Assembly (NCBI GenBank): GCA_023702235.1
Contig: JAMQCR010000001.1
Coordinates: forward strand, 3,162,001-3,226,000
Origin: Neobacillus pocheonensis
GTDB taxonomy: Bacteria > Bacillota > Bacilli > Bacillales > Cytobacillaceae
DNA length: 64,000 nt
Direction: 5' to 3'
The position numbers were made by a program, and so were the translations under genes. Within the stretch, counting starts at the first letter, position 1, and each line of letters opens with the position of its first letter. This document shows, piece after piece, positions 37,220 to 46,726 of the stretch. The notes beneath the pieces were generated by a model that was given only the letters and a program-made list of their open reading frames with translations, did not search any database and was not told where the DNA came from.

Positions 37220-38436
37220 TTAGTACAATAATTTGATTAATAGTTTCTCCGCATTTTGAACGAGTTCTTCTTGTTCTGATTTGGACATTTGGGATAAATA
37301 TTTCCGCCCTAAATGATGCTCGTATAAAGGGGCTAGTGTTTCTTCAACATCACTATATTGATCAGTTGTTTCAAAAAGCTCTGCATAAAAATTTGCTTCT
37401 GTTTTCAATTGTTCCTTGTCCAGATACAAACTTTCCGAGACAATCAAATCGACCACCCAAACAAAAGCTTCTTCATCTTTTTCTCCATCTAAAAGCAATT
37501 CTAAAAGTTCGCCGTCCAATGTTCTTTTTTCCCGCTCATCGTCCAAGTGAACATTTTCCAAATAAAGGGTTAATAGTGTTCCATTATTGACATTTCGAAA
37601 ACTCTCTATCTTCGTTTGGCATAATTGAAATACGTCATGAAAATTCCGTGCAGTTGAGGCATCAACATTTGCTTCTTCCCATACTATATCAGAGGTTTCA
37701 ACGAACCTGCCATTTTTGCTTCTAAATCTGTTAACGTTACATGATAACAACCTTTAATCCCTTGTTCCTTCTTATTTCGCCCTTGGATGTTCCCAGGATA
37801 AATAATTGGAGGTGTTTCAGACAAGATTGCTCTTTTATGGATGTGACCTAAGGCCCAATAATCAAATTGTTTTTCATACAGATCCTTTAGTAAGAAAGGG
37901 GCATAGTTATCGTGTTCATGCCCTCCGCTTTCATTGCCATGGAGAATACCAATATGAAAATCAGAGCCCTTTTCTTTCTGATAGGCGTCTATTTTCCTCT
38001 CGAAAACATGTCGCTGTGGATAGCTAAAACCATAAAGATGAATCAATTCTCCACTCTTTGCTTTTAACACCTTTGTTTCCACTTCACTATTAAAAGTATG
38101 AACATTCGGAGGCATCTCTAGATGGACCCATGAGCCATTTAAGTGGTCGTGATTACCGTGAACGACATAAACAGGAATGTCCTTGTCAGCAAGCTTAAGC
38201 ATTTCTGTACGAAAGCGAGATTGCGCTCTAAGACTACGGTCTTCTCCATCAAATAAATCACCTACTAAAATAACAAAATCGACACGGTAATCGAGCGCAG
38301 CTTCTGTTATTTTTTTAAGCGCTGTAAAGGTGCTTTCCCTTACTTTTGTATATATGTTTGAAGGCAAATGCTTCAATCCGACCATTGGGCTATCCAAATG
38401 TAAATCCGCTGCATGAATAAATGTTATCTGCTTCAT
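37220..38436 (-). CDS. yhaO: SbcD/Mre11-like exonuclease YhaO (one frame break)
   Basis: Metallophosphatase-type nuclease, 405 aa after repair. Motifs in order: FIHAADLHLDSP, ILVGDLFDGEDRS, VYVVHGNHDHLNG, IGILHGNESGG, DYWALGHIHKRAIL. The break is at 37713-37717: GCAAAAATGG needs one more A, giving DLEAKNGRFVETSDIVW. The C-terminal portion is acidic and helical. Partner of yhaN, 27 bases apart. Confidence 0.92.
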
Positions 38437-38516
38437 AAAAAATTCCTTTCACCATCTTTTCTTTATTTTAACATCTCTAAAATACGAATGCACGTTCTGC
38501 CGAAAAATTTAATAAA

Positions 38517-38540
38517 GAGGCTGACACTAAGCCAAGCCTC
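38517..38540 (-). terminator. Terminator after yhaP
   Basis: GAGGCT and AGCCTC form a stem on the minus strand followed by TTTATTAAA. It belongs to a group of AGAGGCTGA-type hairpins that recurs near 53212 and 62587. Confidence 0.65.
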
Positions 38541-38553
38541 ACTTTTTAAATAT

Positions 38554-39806
38554 TTATTCATTTTTTGTTAATTGCAGCGCTTTTTTAATATCTTTATAGG
38601 AATTTGACTTTCCATACATTAAAACGCCGCCTTTATAAACTCTGGCTCCAAATATAGCTAGGAATACAATCGTTGCACCAAGAATCCCTATTCCAATTAA
38701 TGATTCCCAAATAGGAATGTTCAACATTCCCACACGTAAAAACATAATCATTGGTGTAAAGAATGGAATGTAAGAGGTAAACGTAATAAATGGTGAATCT
38801 GGCTTGCTAAGACCAAACATGGCAATCATAAATCCACCTACTACTAGCATTGTCATCGGTGTAATCATTTGTTGAACATCTTCAATTCTACTAACCAGCG
38901 ATCCTAAAAAGGCAGCAAGTGTTGCATAAAGAAAATAACCAAGAACGAAAAATATAACCGCATACACAATCGTGCCCACAGGGATATTTCCAAAACCGAA
39001 AGCATCAAAAAATCCACCTTTTAATGATTCCATATTACGTTTAATTGAAAAATATCCAACTGATAATAATATAGCCAGTTGCGTAAGGCTTAAAAGCCCA
39101 ATTCCTAAAATTTTTGCAAACATCTGTTTTATTGGTGATACACTCGAAATTAAGATTTCCATTACCCTAGAGGACTTTTCTGTTGCAACTTCCATCGCAA
39201 TCATATTTGCATACAAAATAACGGCAAAATAAATGATAAATAGCAGCACATATACAAGGCCGCGTGCTTGATTCAATTGTTCTTCGGTTTTAGCATTCTT
39301 CTCAAGGGCAATTTTCTGAAATGAAATAGGTTCATAAAGTTTTTGCAATTGTACAGGTGTTAGTTTAATTTGCGATGCGGCAAGCATCGTTTTAATTTGC
39401 TGAAGAGACGTTTGCAAATCAGAATACATGCCTGAATCAGCAATGCTCATAGCTTTATATCGGGCAACTGGGAGCTTCTCCTCATTAAAGCTTAATTGAA
39501 TTAGCCCATTATAATCTCCATTTTTCACTGCTTTTACAGCATCTTTCTCACTGCCATTAAAAAGAGTGAGCAACATGCTTTTGTTGACTGTTCCAACTTG
39601 TTTCTTTAGCGGTTCGTAAAGTTGCCTGTTTCATCGAGGACGGCAACCTTGTCTTTTCCACTGTTTTTATCAAAAACATCAATAATCCTATTAATGTTTG
39701 TAAAGGCTAACATAATCACTACGGTTAGAATGGTTGTAACTAGGAATGATTTTGTGCGAAATTTATTTAGATAAGTATGGGTCAGAATAATCCAGAAACT
39801 ATTCAT
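38554..39806 (-). CDS. yhaP: ABC transporter permease YhaP, NatB-like (one frame break)
   Basis: Membrane partner of YhaQ, 417 aa after repair. One N-terminal span (SFLVTTILTVVIMLAFTNI) is followed by a long extracytoplasmic region and about five C-terminal spans (VYVLLFIIYFAVILYANMIA, IVYAVIFFVLGYFLYATLAA), with EVATEKSSRVMEILISSVSP as in NatB-type exporters. The break is at 39618-39620 (AACTTTACG should be AACTTTTACG, giving GNFYEPLKKQVG). ATG 39806 overlaps the yhaQ stop. Confidence 0.9.
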
Positions 39807-40704
39807 ATGAATTACCCACTTTCTCAATAAAAATATCATTTAAAGAAGGCTCTTCAAGGGAAAACCTTCGGATAAAACCTTTATTCACAATTTCCTTAAG
39901 AATTTGCTCTGCGATTTTTTCTCCTTCTATCTGGAGGTGCATTCCCTCCATTGTCGTCTTCGTCTTTACAACTCCCGGATAGTTTTTTAGTGAGTCTAAG
40001 GAAAAATCAGCATGGATTACGAGGTTCTTTTTGCCAAATGCCCGTTTTATTTCTTTTAACGACCCGTGTACTACCGGACTTCCCTTATGCATAATACAAA
40101 GGTGTTCACACATTTCCTCGACATGCTCCATCCGATGACTTGAAAACACAATGGTTGCTCCGTTTTCTTTCAAGGATAAAACTGCCTCCTTTAATAGTTC
40201 GACATTAATCGGGTCAAGCCCGCTAAACGGCTCATCAAGTATCAATAATTTTGGTTTATGTATGACTGCCGCAATAAACTGGATTTTCTGCTGGTTTCCT
40301 TTTGATAATTCTTCTACTTTTTTATTTTCATATTCTGGAATTTTAAATCGCTCAAGCCATAATTTTAATTCAGATAATGACTTGCTCTTTGGCATTCCTC
40401 TTAATCTTGCTAAATAGACAATTTGATCGTTTACCTTTAATTTAGGATACAAGCCTCTTTCTTCAGGAAGATAACCAACCAAGTGGCTCGTTGAATAGTC
40501 AATCGGCCGCCCATCCCAGGTAATGATACCAGCGCTAGGGTCAAGAAGACCTAATATCATTCGAAATGTTGTCGTTTTTCCAGCGCCATTCGCCCCTAAA
40601 AAGCCAAACATTTCCTTTTCCGGAATGACCAAGGATAAATCCTCAACAGCTGAAAACTTTCCAAAAAGTTTGCTAACATGCTCAAGTTTAAGAACCATAT
40701 CCAT
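39799..40704 (-). CDS. yhaQ: ABC transporter ATPase YhaQ, NatA-like
   Basis: ATPase of a Na+/drug-type exporter family, 301 aa. Walker A GANGAGKTT, signature ELSKGNQQKIQF, Walker B LLILDEPFSGLDP, then FSSHRMEHVEEMC. A C-terminal extension (about 80 residues) is typical of NatA-like subunits. ATG 40704 follows AGAGGGGGA; an ATG two codons later is also possible. Operon yhaQ-yhaP. Confidence 0.93.
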   Translation of the reverse strand: MDMVLKLEHVSKLFGKFSAVEDLSLVIPEKEMFGFLGANGAGKTTTFRMILGLLDPSAGIITWDGRPIDYSTSHLVGYLPEERGLYPKLKVNDQIVYLARLRGMPKSKSLSELKLWLERFKIPEYENKKVEELSKGNQQKIQFIAAVIHKPKLLILDEPFSGLDPINVELLKEAVLSLKENGATIVFSSHRMEHVEEMCEHLCIMHKGSPVVHGSLKEIKRAFGKKNLVIHADFSLDSLKNYPGVVKTKTTMEGMHLQIEGEKIAEQILKEIVNKGFIRRFSLEEPSLNDIFIEKVGNSYE

Positions 40705-40818
40705 TCCCCCTCTAAATTTAGTACGTCTTTTTAACCTATAGGTTTCATTTTTTTTGCACAAATGGAGCAATTATGTAAAAATTATAGTAGCAATATTCTA
40801 AAAAAAGGGGAATGCGAT

Positions 40819-41004
40819 ATGAAGACTTTTAAATTAACAGCATTTGAGCTGAATGGTGAAAAGATTTTAGACGAAACGATTCAGGCTGATCATGATGATG
40901 CCGCTAAAGAATTAGCTGTGAAACTTTTATCCGAAAAAAAATTATTAGATAAAACGCACCGCTGTACTTCACCGAGTGGTAAACTACTTCTGTTTCACTC
41001 TTAA
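40819..41004 (+). CDS. yhzD: YhzD-like small protein
   Basis: 61-aa protein, MKTFKLTAFELNGEKILDE then DKTHRCTSPSGKLLLFHS, matching my recollection of the YhzD family in length and C-terminal pattern. Function unknown. ATG 40819 follows AAAGGGGAA; upstream in-frame codons lack a site. It diverges from yhaQ and ends at a strong terminator. Confidence 0.7.
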   Translation: MKTFKLTAFELNGEKILDETIQADHDDAAKELAVKLLSEKKLLDKTHRCTSPSGKLLLFHS

Positions 41005-41015
41005 TCGAGAGTCTA

Positions 41016-41048
41016 AAAAAACAAAGAAGCGGTGCTTCTTTGTTTTTT
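41016..41048. terminator. Bidirectional terminator between the YhzD-like gene and yhaR
   Basis: AAAAAACAAAGAAGC and GCTTCTTTGTTTTTT form a 15-bp stem around GGT, with A/T tracts on both sides. Confidence 0.9.
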
Positions 41049-41831
41049 ACTTTCCAATAAAATTTGGTGTCCTTTTCTCAAGGAATGCTTTGATTCCTTC
41101 TTGATGATCAATCGTTTCGCGCATTTTGCATTGGCCGTGTTTTTCTAATTCTAATATTTTAAGCAACTGTGGGCGATTTTTTTCCGCTAATATCTTTTTC
41201 GTTTTAATCATCGCTTGTACAGGACGGCTTAACCAATCTGTGATTCTGGCATCTAGCGTTTCCTGAAGGCATCCATCTGCAACTTCTTGAATCAGGCCTA
41301 ATTGGAATGCTTCATTTGCATTCATCATTTTCCCATCCCAAATAACCTGTTTTGCCTTTGTTTCACCTAATCTCTTTTCTAAAAGGAAATGCGCTCCCCC
41401 ATCTGGAATCAAACCAATTCCAATAAAATTCATGGCTAATTTACTTGTTTTATCGGCAATGATATAGTCAGTCGCCAGTGCTAGACTAAATCCTAAACCT
41501 GCTGCTGCACCTGTAACTGCACTAATGGTAAGCTTCGGAATACTATATAGAGTTACAATCAACTCACTAATATAGTCCATGATTGGATAGAATTCATCCG
41601 TATCAGCATTAGTAAGCATGGTTTTAATATCTCCACCTGCTGAGAAGGATCTACCTCTTCCTGTTAACACCACAATATCAATCTCATCAGAATCGCTAAT
41701 TTCCTTAAGTGTGCACACAAGACCTCTAATTAAATCTTGGTCCAATGCGTTTAAAGCTTCCGGCTATTCAATTCCACCGTTGCAACGCGACCGTTTACTC
41801 TTACATCAACCTTATCAGTAACAAAACTCAT
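41047..41831 (-). CDS. yhaR: Enoyl-CoA hydratase/isomerase YhaR (one frame break)
   Basis: Crotonase-fold protein, 261 aa after repair. FSAGGDIKTML forms the first oxyanion-hole loop; ISAVTGAAAGLGFSLALATD gives the second. IGLIPDGGAHFLLEKRLG and the C-terminal IKAFLEKRTPNFIGK are typical. The first 23 residues (MSFVTDKVDVRVNGRV) are in another frame; one more C at 41761-41764 restores LNSPEALNALDQD. Start ATG 41831 has GAGTGG upstream. Likely works in fatty acid or aromatic degradation; substrate not fixed. Confidence 0.88.
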
Positions 41832-41936
41832 CGCCACTCAAAACGCCCCCCATTACTTTCATCACTATCATTATATCTGGAAAGGTGAGGAATAAAAACT
41901 AATATTCCTAATATAATGAATTTTCCCTACAACCAA

Positions 41937-41964
41937 AAGGACAATAGGATTTCCCATTGTCCTT
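41937..41964 (-). terminator. Terminator attached to a ligase gene remnant
   Basis: AAGGACAAT and ATTGTCCTT form the stem, extended by CCC/AGG positions, with a four-base loop. The minus strand continues TTGG, a weak T tract. It begins seven bases after the stop of the acyl-CoA ligase remnant. Confidence 0.6.
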
Positions 41965-41970
41965 GTTCAT

Positions 41971-42072
41971 TCATTGTTTCGAAGGCAATTCTTGTTGTAC
42001 TTGATCACAGAGAAACATCTTTAAGCATTTAGCTACAGATGTTCTAGGAATTTCGTCTAAGATTAGAATTTC
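41971..42072 (-). pseudogene. 3' remnant of an acyl-CoA ligase-type gene
   Basis: A 33-codon open frame ending in a stop reads EILILDEIPRTSVAKCLKM then FLCDQVQQELPSKQ. The pattern xxxxEIPRTSVGKxxKxxLR is the C-terminal end of AMP-forming acyl-CoA ligases, including the catalytic Lys. There is no start, no ribosome-binding site and no upstream domain: hemZ begins directly before it. It looks like the tail of a deleted ligase gene with its terminator kept. A chance resemblance is unlikely but not excluded. Confidence 0.6.
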
Positions 42073-42102
42073 ATATCATAAGGTATCTATCCTCTGACCT
42101 CA

Positions 42103-43614
42103 TTAAGCAAGAGAACTTTTTTTAGAAAATATTTCGTCGAGGATATTTAATTTGTCTTCTGTATAAGTTTCATAGCTGTCATTATAGGTTTTAGGGTCCT
42201 TTGGATTAGCAAAGTGAGTAATTTTCCCGGTAGACGGTTCAATAAACTTACTTGCCGCCCCGCAGCCTAGTCCGATAATTGTCTGTTGCTCTTCCATAAT
42301 CATAATGTTGTAGATGCTTTCTTGATTGGGTATGCAATAGCCAACATTTTCAAGATTGCCGAGAATATTCTTTTGTCTGTATAAATAATAGGGCACGTAC
42401 CCATGATCTTTTGTCCACACTTGTGCAAGCCCCATCATTTTTTCAACTTCTTCCCGCTCTGCAACTTTGTACTTTTCTTTATTTTTTGTCATTTCTGATG
42501 CCCGTTTAAAGGATAAAGTATGGACAGTAAGGGATTCTGGCATAAGCTTTTCTGTTTCAGCTAGTGAATGGACAAATTCTGATATCCCTTCACCTGGCAA
42601 GCCGATAATTAAATCCATATTGATATTATTCATACCCTTGGAGCGAGCCAAATGATATTTATCAATGGTTTCAACAACAGTATGGTGGCGGCCAATTGCT
42701 TTCAACGTTTCTTGTGTATACGATTGCGGATTAATACTAATCCGGTCAATATTCCATTTTTTTAATACTTCTAATTTCTCTAGTGTAATGGTATCTGGAC
42801 GGCCCGCTTCAACCGTGATTTCACGAATATGTTCGACATCAGGAAATGATGTATACATTTCTTCATAAAGCATATCCATCTCATTAGCCGTAATACTTGT
42901 TGGTGTACCTCCACCAAAGTAAACTGTAGTAATCCGAACTCCTTTTTCTTTCAACCATTCACCAATTTTTCTCATTTCATAATGAAGTCCGCCCAAAAAG
43001 GATTCTACGGATCCCTGACGTCCATTAATGGCATATGCTGGAAAGGTACAGTATGCACATTTTGTAGGGCAAAAGGGAATTCCGATATAAATACTAACTT
43101 CTTCTTGAAGAGAATATAGATCTGGAACAACCGTAAGCTGGCGGTCAACAATTTGCTGCATCAACTCTATTTTTTCATCTGTTATTAAATAATCATCCTT
43201 TAATTGCTGATGAGCAAGTTCTGAAGATATTCCATCCCGTACTTTACGATGAAGCAGTTTTGTTGGTCTGATTCCAGTTAAGATACCCCATTTTTGTGTA
43301 ATTTTAGTCCAATCCTGCAAAACAGTTAAATAGACATGGGCCACGGCATTTTTAATTTGTTTAAATCGTTCCTTTTCAGAATTACTTGGAAGCATCTCTT
43401 TTTGATAATCAGAATAGATAATATTTCCGGCGCTATCCTTCAATTCAGCTGAAACTGAAACGTTGGCCTCTTCTTTCAAGGTAAATTTTATCTGAACATC
43501 GTTTTCCTCATTGTAAGCCTTCAAAATCTGCGATTCTTCAAAAAATAAGTTTGCAATTAGCTGTAATGGTCGATTAAATCGATCATCCGCTAACCCGATA
43601 ATAGAAATTTTCAA
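42103..43614 (-). CDS. hemZ: HemZ, radical-SAM coproporphyrinogen III oxidase-like protein
   Basis: Oxygen-independent coproporphyrinogen dehydrogenase-related radical SAM protein, 503 aa. The cluster motif CPTKCAYC (CxxxCxxC) is near residue 185, with TVYFGGGTPTSI and the HemN-like IGLPGEG following; the C-terminus includes IGLGCGAASKF. An N-terminal domain of about 150 residues is typical of HemZ. I prefer TTG 43614 because AAAGGTGAT lies just before it; the GTG at 43623 is within that site. Confidence 0.93.
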   Translation of the reverse strand: MKISIIGLADDRFNRPLQLIANLFFEESQILKAYNEENDVQIKFTLKEEANVSVSAELKDSAGNIIYSDYQKEMLPSNSEKERFKQIKNAVAHVYLTVLQDWTKITQKWGILTGIRPTKLLHRKVRDGISSELAHQQLKDDYLITDEKIELMQQIVDRQLTVVPDLYSLQEEVSIYIGIPFCPTKCAYCTFPAYAINGRQGSVESFLGGLHYEMRKIGEWLKEKGVRITTVYFGGGTPTSITANEMDMLYEEMYTSFPDVEHIREITVEAGRPDTITLEKLEVLKKWNIDRISINPQSYTQETLKAIGRHHTVVETIDKYHLARSKGMNNINMDLIIGLPGEGISEFVHSLAETEKLMPESLTVHTLSFKRASEMTKNKEKYKVAEREEVEKMMGLAQVWTKDHGYVPYYLYRQKNILGNLENVGYCIPNQESIYNIMIMEEQQTIIGLGCGAASKFIEPSTGKITHFANPKDPKTYNDSYETYTEDKLNILDEIFSKKSSLA

Positions 43615-43729
43615 GAGTATCACCTTTCAAAATAAACTTCCTTAAGTGTACAAAATCACTTACACAAGGTCAATACGATGGTAATCATTGACTGGAACGA
43701 GGGGAAATAACATCTTACTAAAATAAAAA

Positions 43730-43759
43730 GATATCAAAAGCAATGTGGCTCTTGATATC
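43730..43759 (-). terminator. Terminator after yhaX
   Basis: GATATCAA and TTGATATC form an 8-bp stem; the minus strand continues TTTTTATTTTAG. Confidence 0.8.
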
Positions 43760-43766
43760 TGCACTA

Positions 43767-44636
43767 TTATTTTTTGATAATATTCATCTTTCTTAAAAAC
43801 TCAATTGGCTGCTGTTTCCGGAAATGTTCTTTTACCATGTAGGCAACTCCGTTCTCATTTTCAGATCGAGTAATCCAATCCGCTGCTCTTTTGACTTCAT
43901 AGCTGGCATTCCACATGGCAACTCCAAGCCCTACTGCTTCTATTAATGGAATATCGTCTAGTCCATCACCAATTACAACCATTTCTTTTCTGTCGATTCC
44001 AAGTTGATTACCTAGGTAGGTTAGTCCGTTTAGTTTTGAAACACCAGCAGGAACTATATCCAATCGTAATCTATCTAGCTCAATCATTTCAATCTCCATA
44101 TACATCGTACTTAGAGCCTTTTTCGCATCCTCAAGGTCTTTTTTCTCTTCAAAATAAACCTCAATTTTCGGAGGAGTTACTGGTTGGTCATGTAAATATT
44201 CACTCAGAGAGGAAACAAATTGTTGAGAATAAAATACAGGGTCACCGGATGTAAAGACTGTTTTGGCCAAAAGATTAGACCCTAGCTTAAATTTATTCGC
44301 TAATGAAAAGTTCTCATGTACGAGGCGAATTTGGCATGGCAGTGCTTCTAGAAAGCAAATCGTATCATAGGTGATTTCCTCGTTGATTCTTTTTACATAA
44401 AGCGGCTTTTCTTGGGCACTTGAGATAAAAGCCCCTTGATGTGTAACGAGTGGTGCTTTTATTTTTAAAGCCCTTGCCACCTTTCTGGCTGAGGGAAAAC
44501 TTCTTGAGGTAATAAGCGTAACATAAATTCCTTTTTGCCCAACATATTCAATTGCTTCTTTTGTTGACTTATGGATCTTACCATTTGATTGAAGCAGCGT
44601 CCCATCAATATTTAGCGCAAGTAAGCGATAAATCAT
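43767..44636 (-). CDS. yhaX: Cof-type HAD-superfamily protein YhaX
   Basis: 289-aa HAD protein with a Cof-type cap. Motif I reads LNIDGTLL, so the usual nucleophile Asp of DxDGT is Asn here; I recall the same ALNIDGTLL in B. subtilis YhaX. Motif II TSRS, Lys in VPAGVSKLNGL and motif IV VVIGDGLDDIPLI are normal. Phosphatase activity is therefore doubtful and a non-catalytic role is possible. ATG 44636 follows CAGGGGGC. Confidence 0.85.
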   Translation of the reverse strand: MIYRLLALNIDGTLLQSNGKIHKSTKEAIEYVGQKGIYVTLITSRSFPSARKVARALKIKAPLVTHQGAFISSAQEKPLYVKRINEEITYDTICFLEALPCQIRLVHENFSLANKFKLGSNLLAKTVFTSGDPVFYSQQFVSSLSEYLHDQPVTPPKIEVYFEEKKDLEDAKKALSTMYMEIEMIELDRLRLDIVPAGVSKLNGLTYLGNQLGIDRKEMVVIGDGLDDIPLIEAVGLGVAMWNASYEVKRAADWITRSENENGVAYMVKEHFRKQQPIEFLRKMNIIKK

Positions 44637-44748
44637 TATGTTGCCCCCTGTTCTTGGTGAAATTACCCTTATATCACTTTTATGATTTTTCACTTATTTA
44701 TAGAACAGTAACGAAGAAAGCGGGACAAATAGGACAATCAATAAAAAT

Positions 44749-44784
44749 AACATGCCTTCGGTACATTTTCACCGAAAGCATGTT
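44749..44784 (-). terminator. Terminator after yheA
   Basis: AACATGCTTTCGGT and ACCGAAGGCATGTT pair with one mismatch on the minus strand, followed by ATTTTTATTG. Confidence 0.85.
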
Positions 44785-44790
44785 ATGATA

Positions 44791-45138
44791 TTACATTTTC
44801 CCATAAAGTTCTTCTAATGGTTTCATGATTAACTGGTTTAATTCTCCGATAATCATACTCATACGTTGTTCTGCCTGCATCAGGCGAGAAATTTTTTCAT
44901 TCTGCTGAACAAGTGCCACTGTGCTTTGAGCCTGCTGAACCTCTTCCTGAGAAATTTCCTGTCCCATCATTTGCTTTTGCTGGAGGTTCATTTGTATTTG
45001 GCGGAAATGATCAAACATTTTTTTTGTTGCAGGATCAGCGTTCACTTCATTATACATTTGCTTTAAATGTGTATACTCATCGCTTTGACGGATTGCTTTT
45101 TCTAAAGCGTAGGCGGAATCATATATATTAATCGCCAT
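44791..45138 (-). CDS. yheA: YlbF/YmcA-family protein YheA (UPF0342)
   Basis: 115-aa helical protein of the YlbF/YmcA family. It starts MAINIYDSAYALEKAIRQSD, with a Gln/Met-rich helix QMNLQQKQMMGQEISQEEVQ in the middle. Paralogues form the Y-complex that affects RNase Y and development in B. subtilis; the role of YheA itself is unsettled. ATG 45138 follows AAGGAGTGG. Confidence 0.9.
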   Translation of the reverse strand: MAINIYDSAYALEKAIRQSDEYTHLKQMYNEVNADPATKKMFDHFRQIQMNLQQKQMMGQEISQEEVQQAQSTVALVQQNEKISRLMQAEQRMSMIIGELNQLIMKPLEELYGKM

Positions 45139-45264
45139 CAGGTCCACTCCTTTTTTTGGATAAAGAATTCACAACAACTATAACAAACTATGCTCCTAAT
45201 TGCGAGAATGTTCACCAATCAGATTCCTTGGAAGTGAATCTTACATTCTTCCAATAACTAAATC

Positions 45265-45292
45265 ACCATCTTTATCATTCTTTCATACGATA
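45265..45292 (+). promoter_or_regulatory. Sigma-K-type promoter of the ATP-grasp operon
   Basis: AC at 45265-45266, a 17-base spacer, then CATACGATA, an exact CATAnnnTA. The transcript would start about 50 bases before the first ATP-grasp gene. This places the operon in the late mother cell, in line with the coat association reported for YheC/YheD. Confidence 0.6.
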
Positions 45293-45346
45293 CTATATCA
45301 GCTAATGCCTATATAAAAAAGATCTACGAGCAAATGAGGAGTGATT

Positions 45347-46726
45347 ATGTCCGTTTCTTTATCCACGATAACGATTGTTCCTAGAAAATCAGCAAATAAA
45401 AACGACTCTTTAATTCAAATGTCCATTCAATTAGCCCAGGAATTACAGTTAGAAATTGACCGGGTATTAAAAATTTCTGTAGGTAAAAAAAGTATCCATC
45501 TCCAGATACAAACTGTGGAAATGGTCAACGATGAAATCTATATTCCTGAGAATCGATTAAAAGAGTTATGTCTTCCTATTCAAAAGTATAAATTTCGAGC
45601 AAGTTTTAGAACTGAAAGTCAAACACTTTTTCTCGGTCCGGTAATTGGATTATTAACGGATTTTCATATAAATGAAAAAGAAGAACCACACTTCCGTTCA
45701 GTCCATACCTTTTGTGGCGAGCTTCATCAAGAAGTTTCAGAAAAAAGTGGTTTCTTCTATGTATTTGCTTATAACGAATTTTCTAGCCAGGGATATTATT
45801 TTGAAAATGGCAGTTGGATTCCTTCAGAGCTTCCGATGCCTGATGTAATTTACAACCGTATCCATTCCCGAAGGCTTGAACAAACTAAACAATTTAAAAA
45901 TTTCCGCAAAAAACTTAATCAATTAAACATCCCTATTTTTAATGATCGCTTTCTATCTAAATGGGAAGTGTATGAACAATTAAACCAAGAAGTTTATCCA
46001 CGTTCATTTATTCCTGAGACAAGAATCTATTCGGAAGAAAGCCTGCATGAATTTGCTGAAAAATATGAGACTATTTTTATCAAGCCTGTTCATGGAAGTC
46101 AAGGAAGAAACATTTTTAAATTATTAAAAGCAGATGATAATCAATATACCTATCAAACCTCTTTTAGAACCAATACCAAACAGGTCCTGAACAAATTTTC
46201 TATAGAAGAAATTTATCAACAAATACAACCAGTCATTAATAATAAACTTTATATTATACAAGAGGGTATCCCTCTCGTTACCTTCGAAAATTGTGCAATG
46301 GACTTTAGAGTATTATGTCACAAAAATCAATTCAATCTGTGGGAAGTTACGTCAATTGTAGCAAGAATATCTGCAGAGGAGGAATTCGTGTCGAATATTG
46401 CTAGAGGTGGTAAAACGCTGAAACCTCTGAATGCATTAAGCACCTGTATGAACAAAAGGAAATCCTTGGAAGTACTTACAAGAATGAAGGAATTGTCAAT
46501 CGAAACGGCTTCCATTATTAGCAAGCATTCACCAGGAATCACAGGGGAACTTGGAATCGACATTGGGGTCGAGCAAGATGGGAAGCTTTGGCTTATAGAA
46601 GTAAACTCGAAACCCTCTAAAAACTTCGAAGGTGACCTTGGGAAAATAAGACCTTCTGCAAAAGCCATTATCCAATTTTGTACAACACTATGCTTTGATA
46701 TCACTACTTTGATGGAGGAATCATAA
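45347..46726 (+). CDS. YheD-type ATP-grasp protein, paralogue 1
   Basis: 459 aa, start ATG 45347 behind AGGAGTG. The N-terminal domain (to about residue 100) ends with the family motif TLFLGPVIGLLTDF; PMPDVIYNRIHSRR follows. The ATP-grasp domain includes IFIKPVHGSQGRNIF, the nucleotide-binding loop, and GELGIDIGVEQDGKLWLIEVNSKP with the Mg-binding Glu/Asn. ATP-grasp enzymes usually join a carboxylate to an amine or thiol; the substrate here is unknown. First of four tandem paralogues; the stop overlaps the next start (TAATG). Confidence 0.88.
   Translation: MSVSLSTITIVPRKSANKNDSLIQMSIQLAQELQLEIDRVLKISVGKKSIHLQIQTVEMVNDEIYIPENRLKELCLPIQKYKFRASFRTESQTLFLGPVIGLLTDFHINEKEEPHFRSVHTFCGELHQEVSEKSGFFYVFAYNEFSSQGYYFENGSWIPSELPMPDVIYNRIHSRRLEQTKQFKNFRKKLNQLNIPIFNDRFLSKWEVYEQLNQEVYPRSFIPETRIYSEESLHEFAEKYETIFIKPVHGSQGRNIFKLLKADDNQYTYQTSFRTNTKQVLNKFSIEEIYQQIQPVINNKLYIIQEGIPLVTFENCAMDFRVLCHKNQFNLWEVTSIVARISAEEEFVSNIARGGKTLKPLNALSTCMNKRKSLEVLTRMKELSIETASIISKHSPGITGELGIDIGVEQDGKLWLIEVNSKPSKNFEGDLGKIRPSAKAIIQFCTTLCFDITTLMEES

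Noticed and set aside
41595..41831. Short form of YhaR starting at 41745 as the real protein
   Set aside because: The upstream frame encodes the expected crotonase N-terminus with a plausible start at 41831, joined by one missing C.
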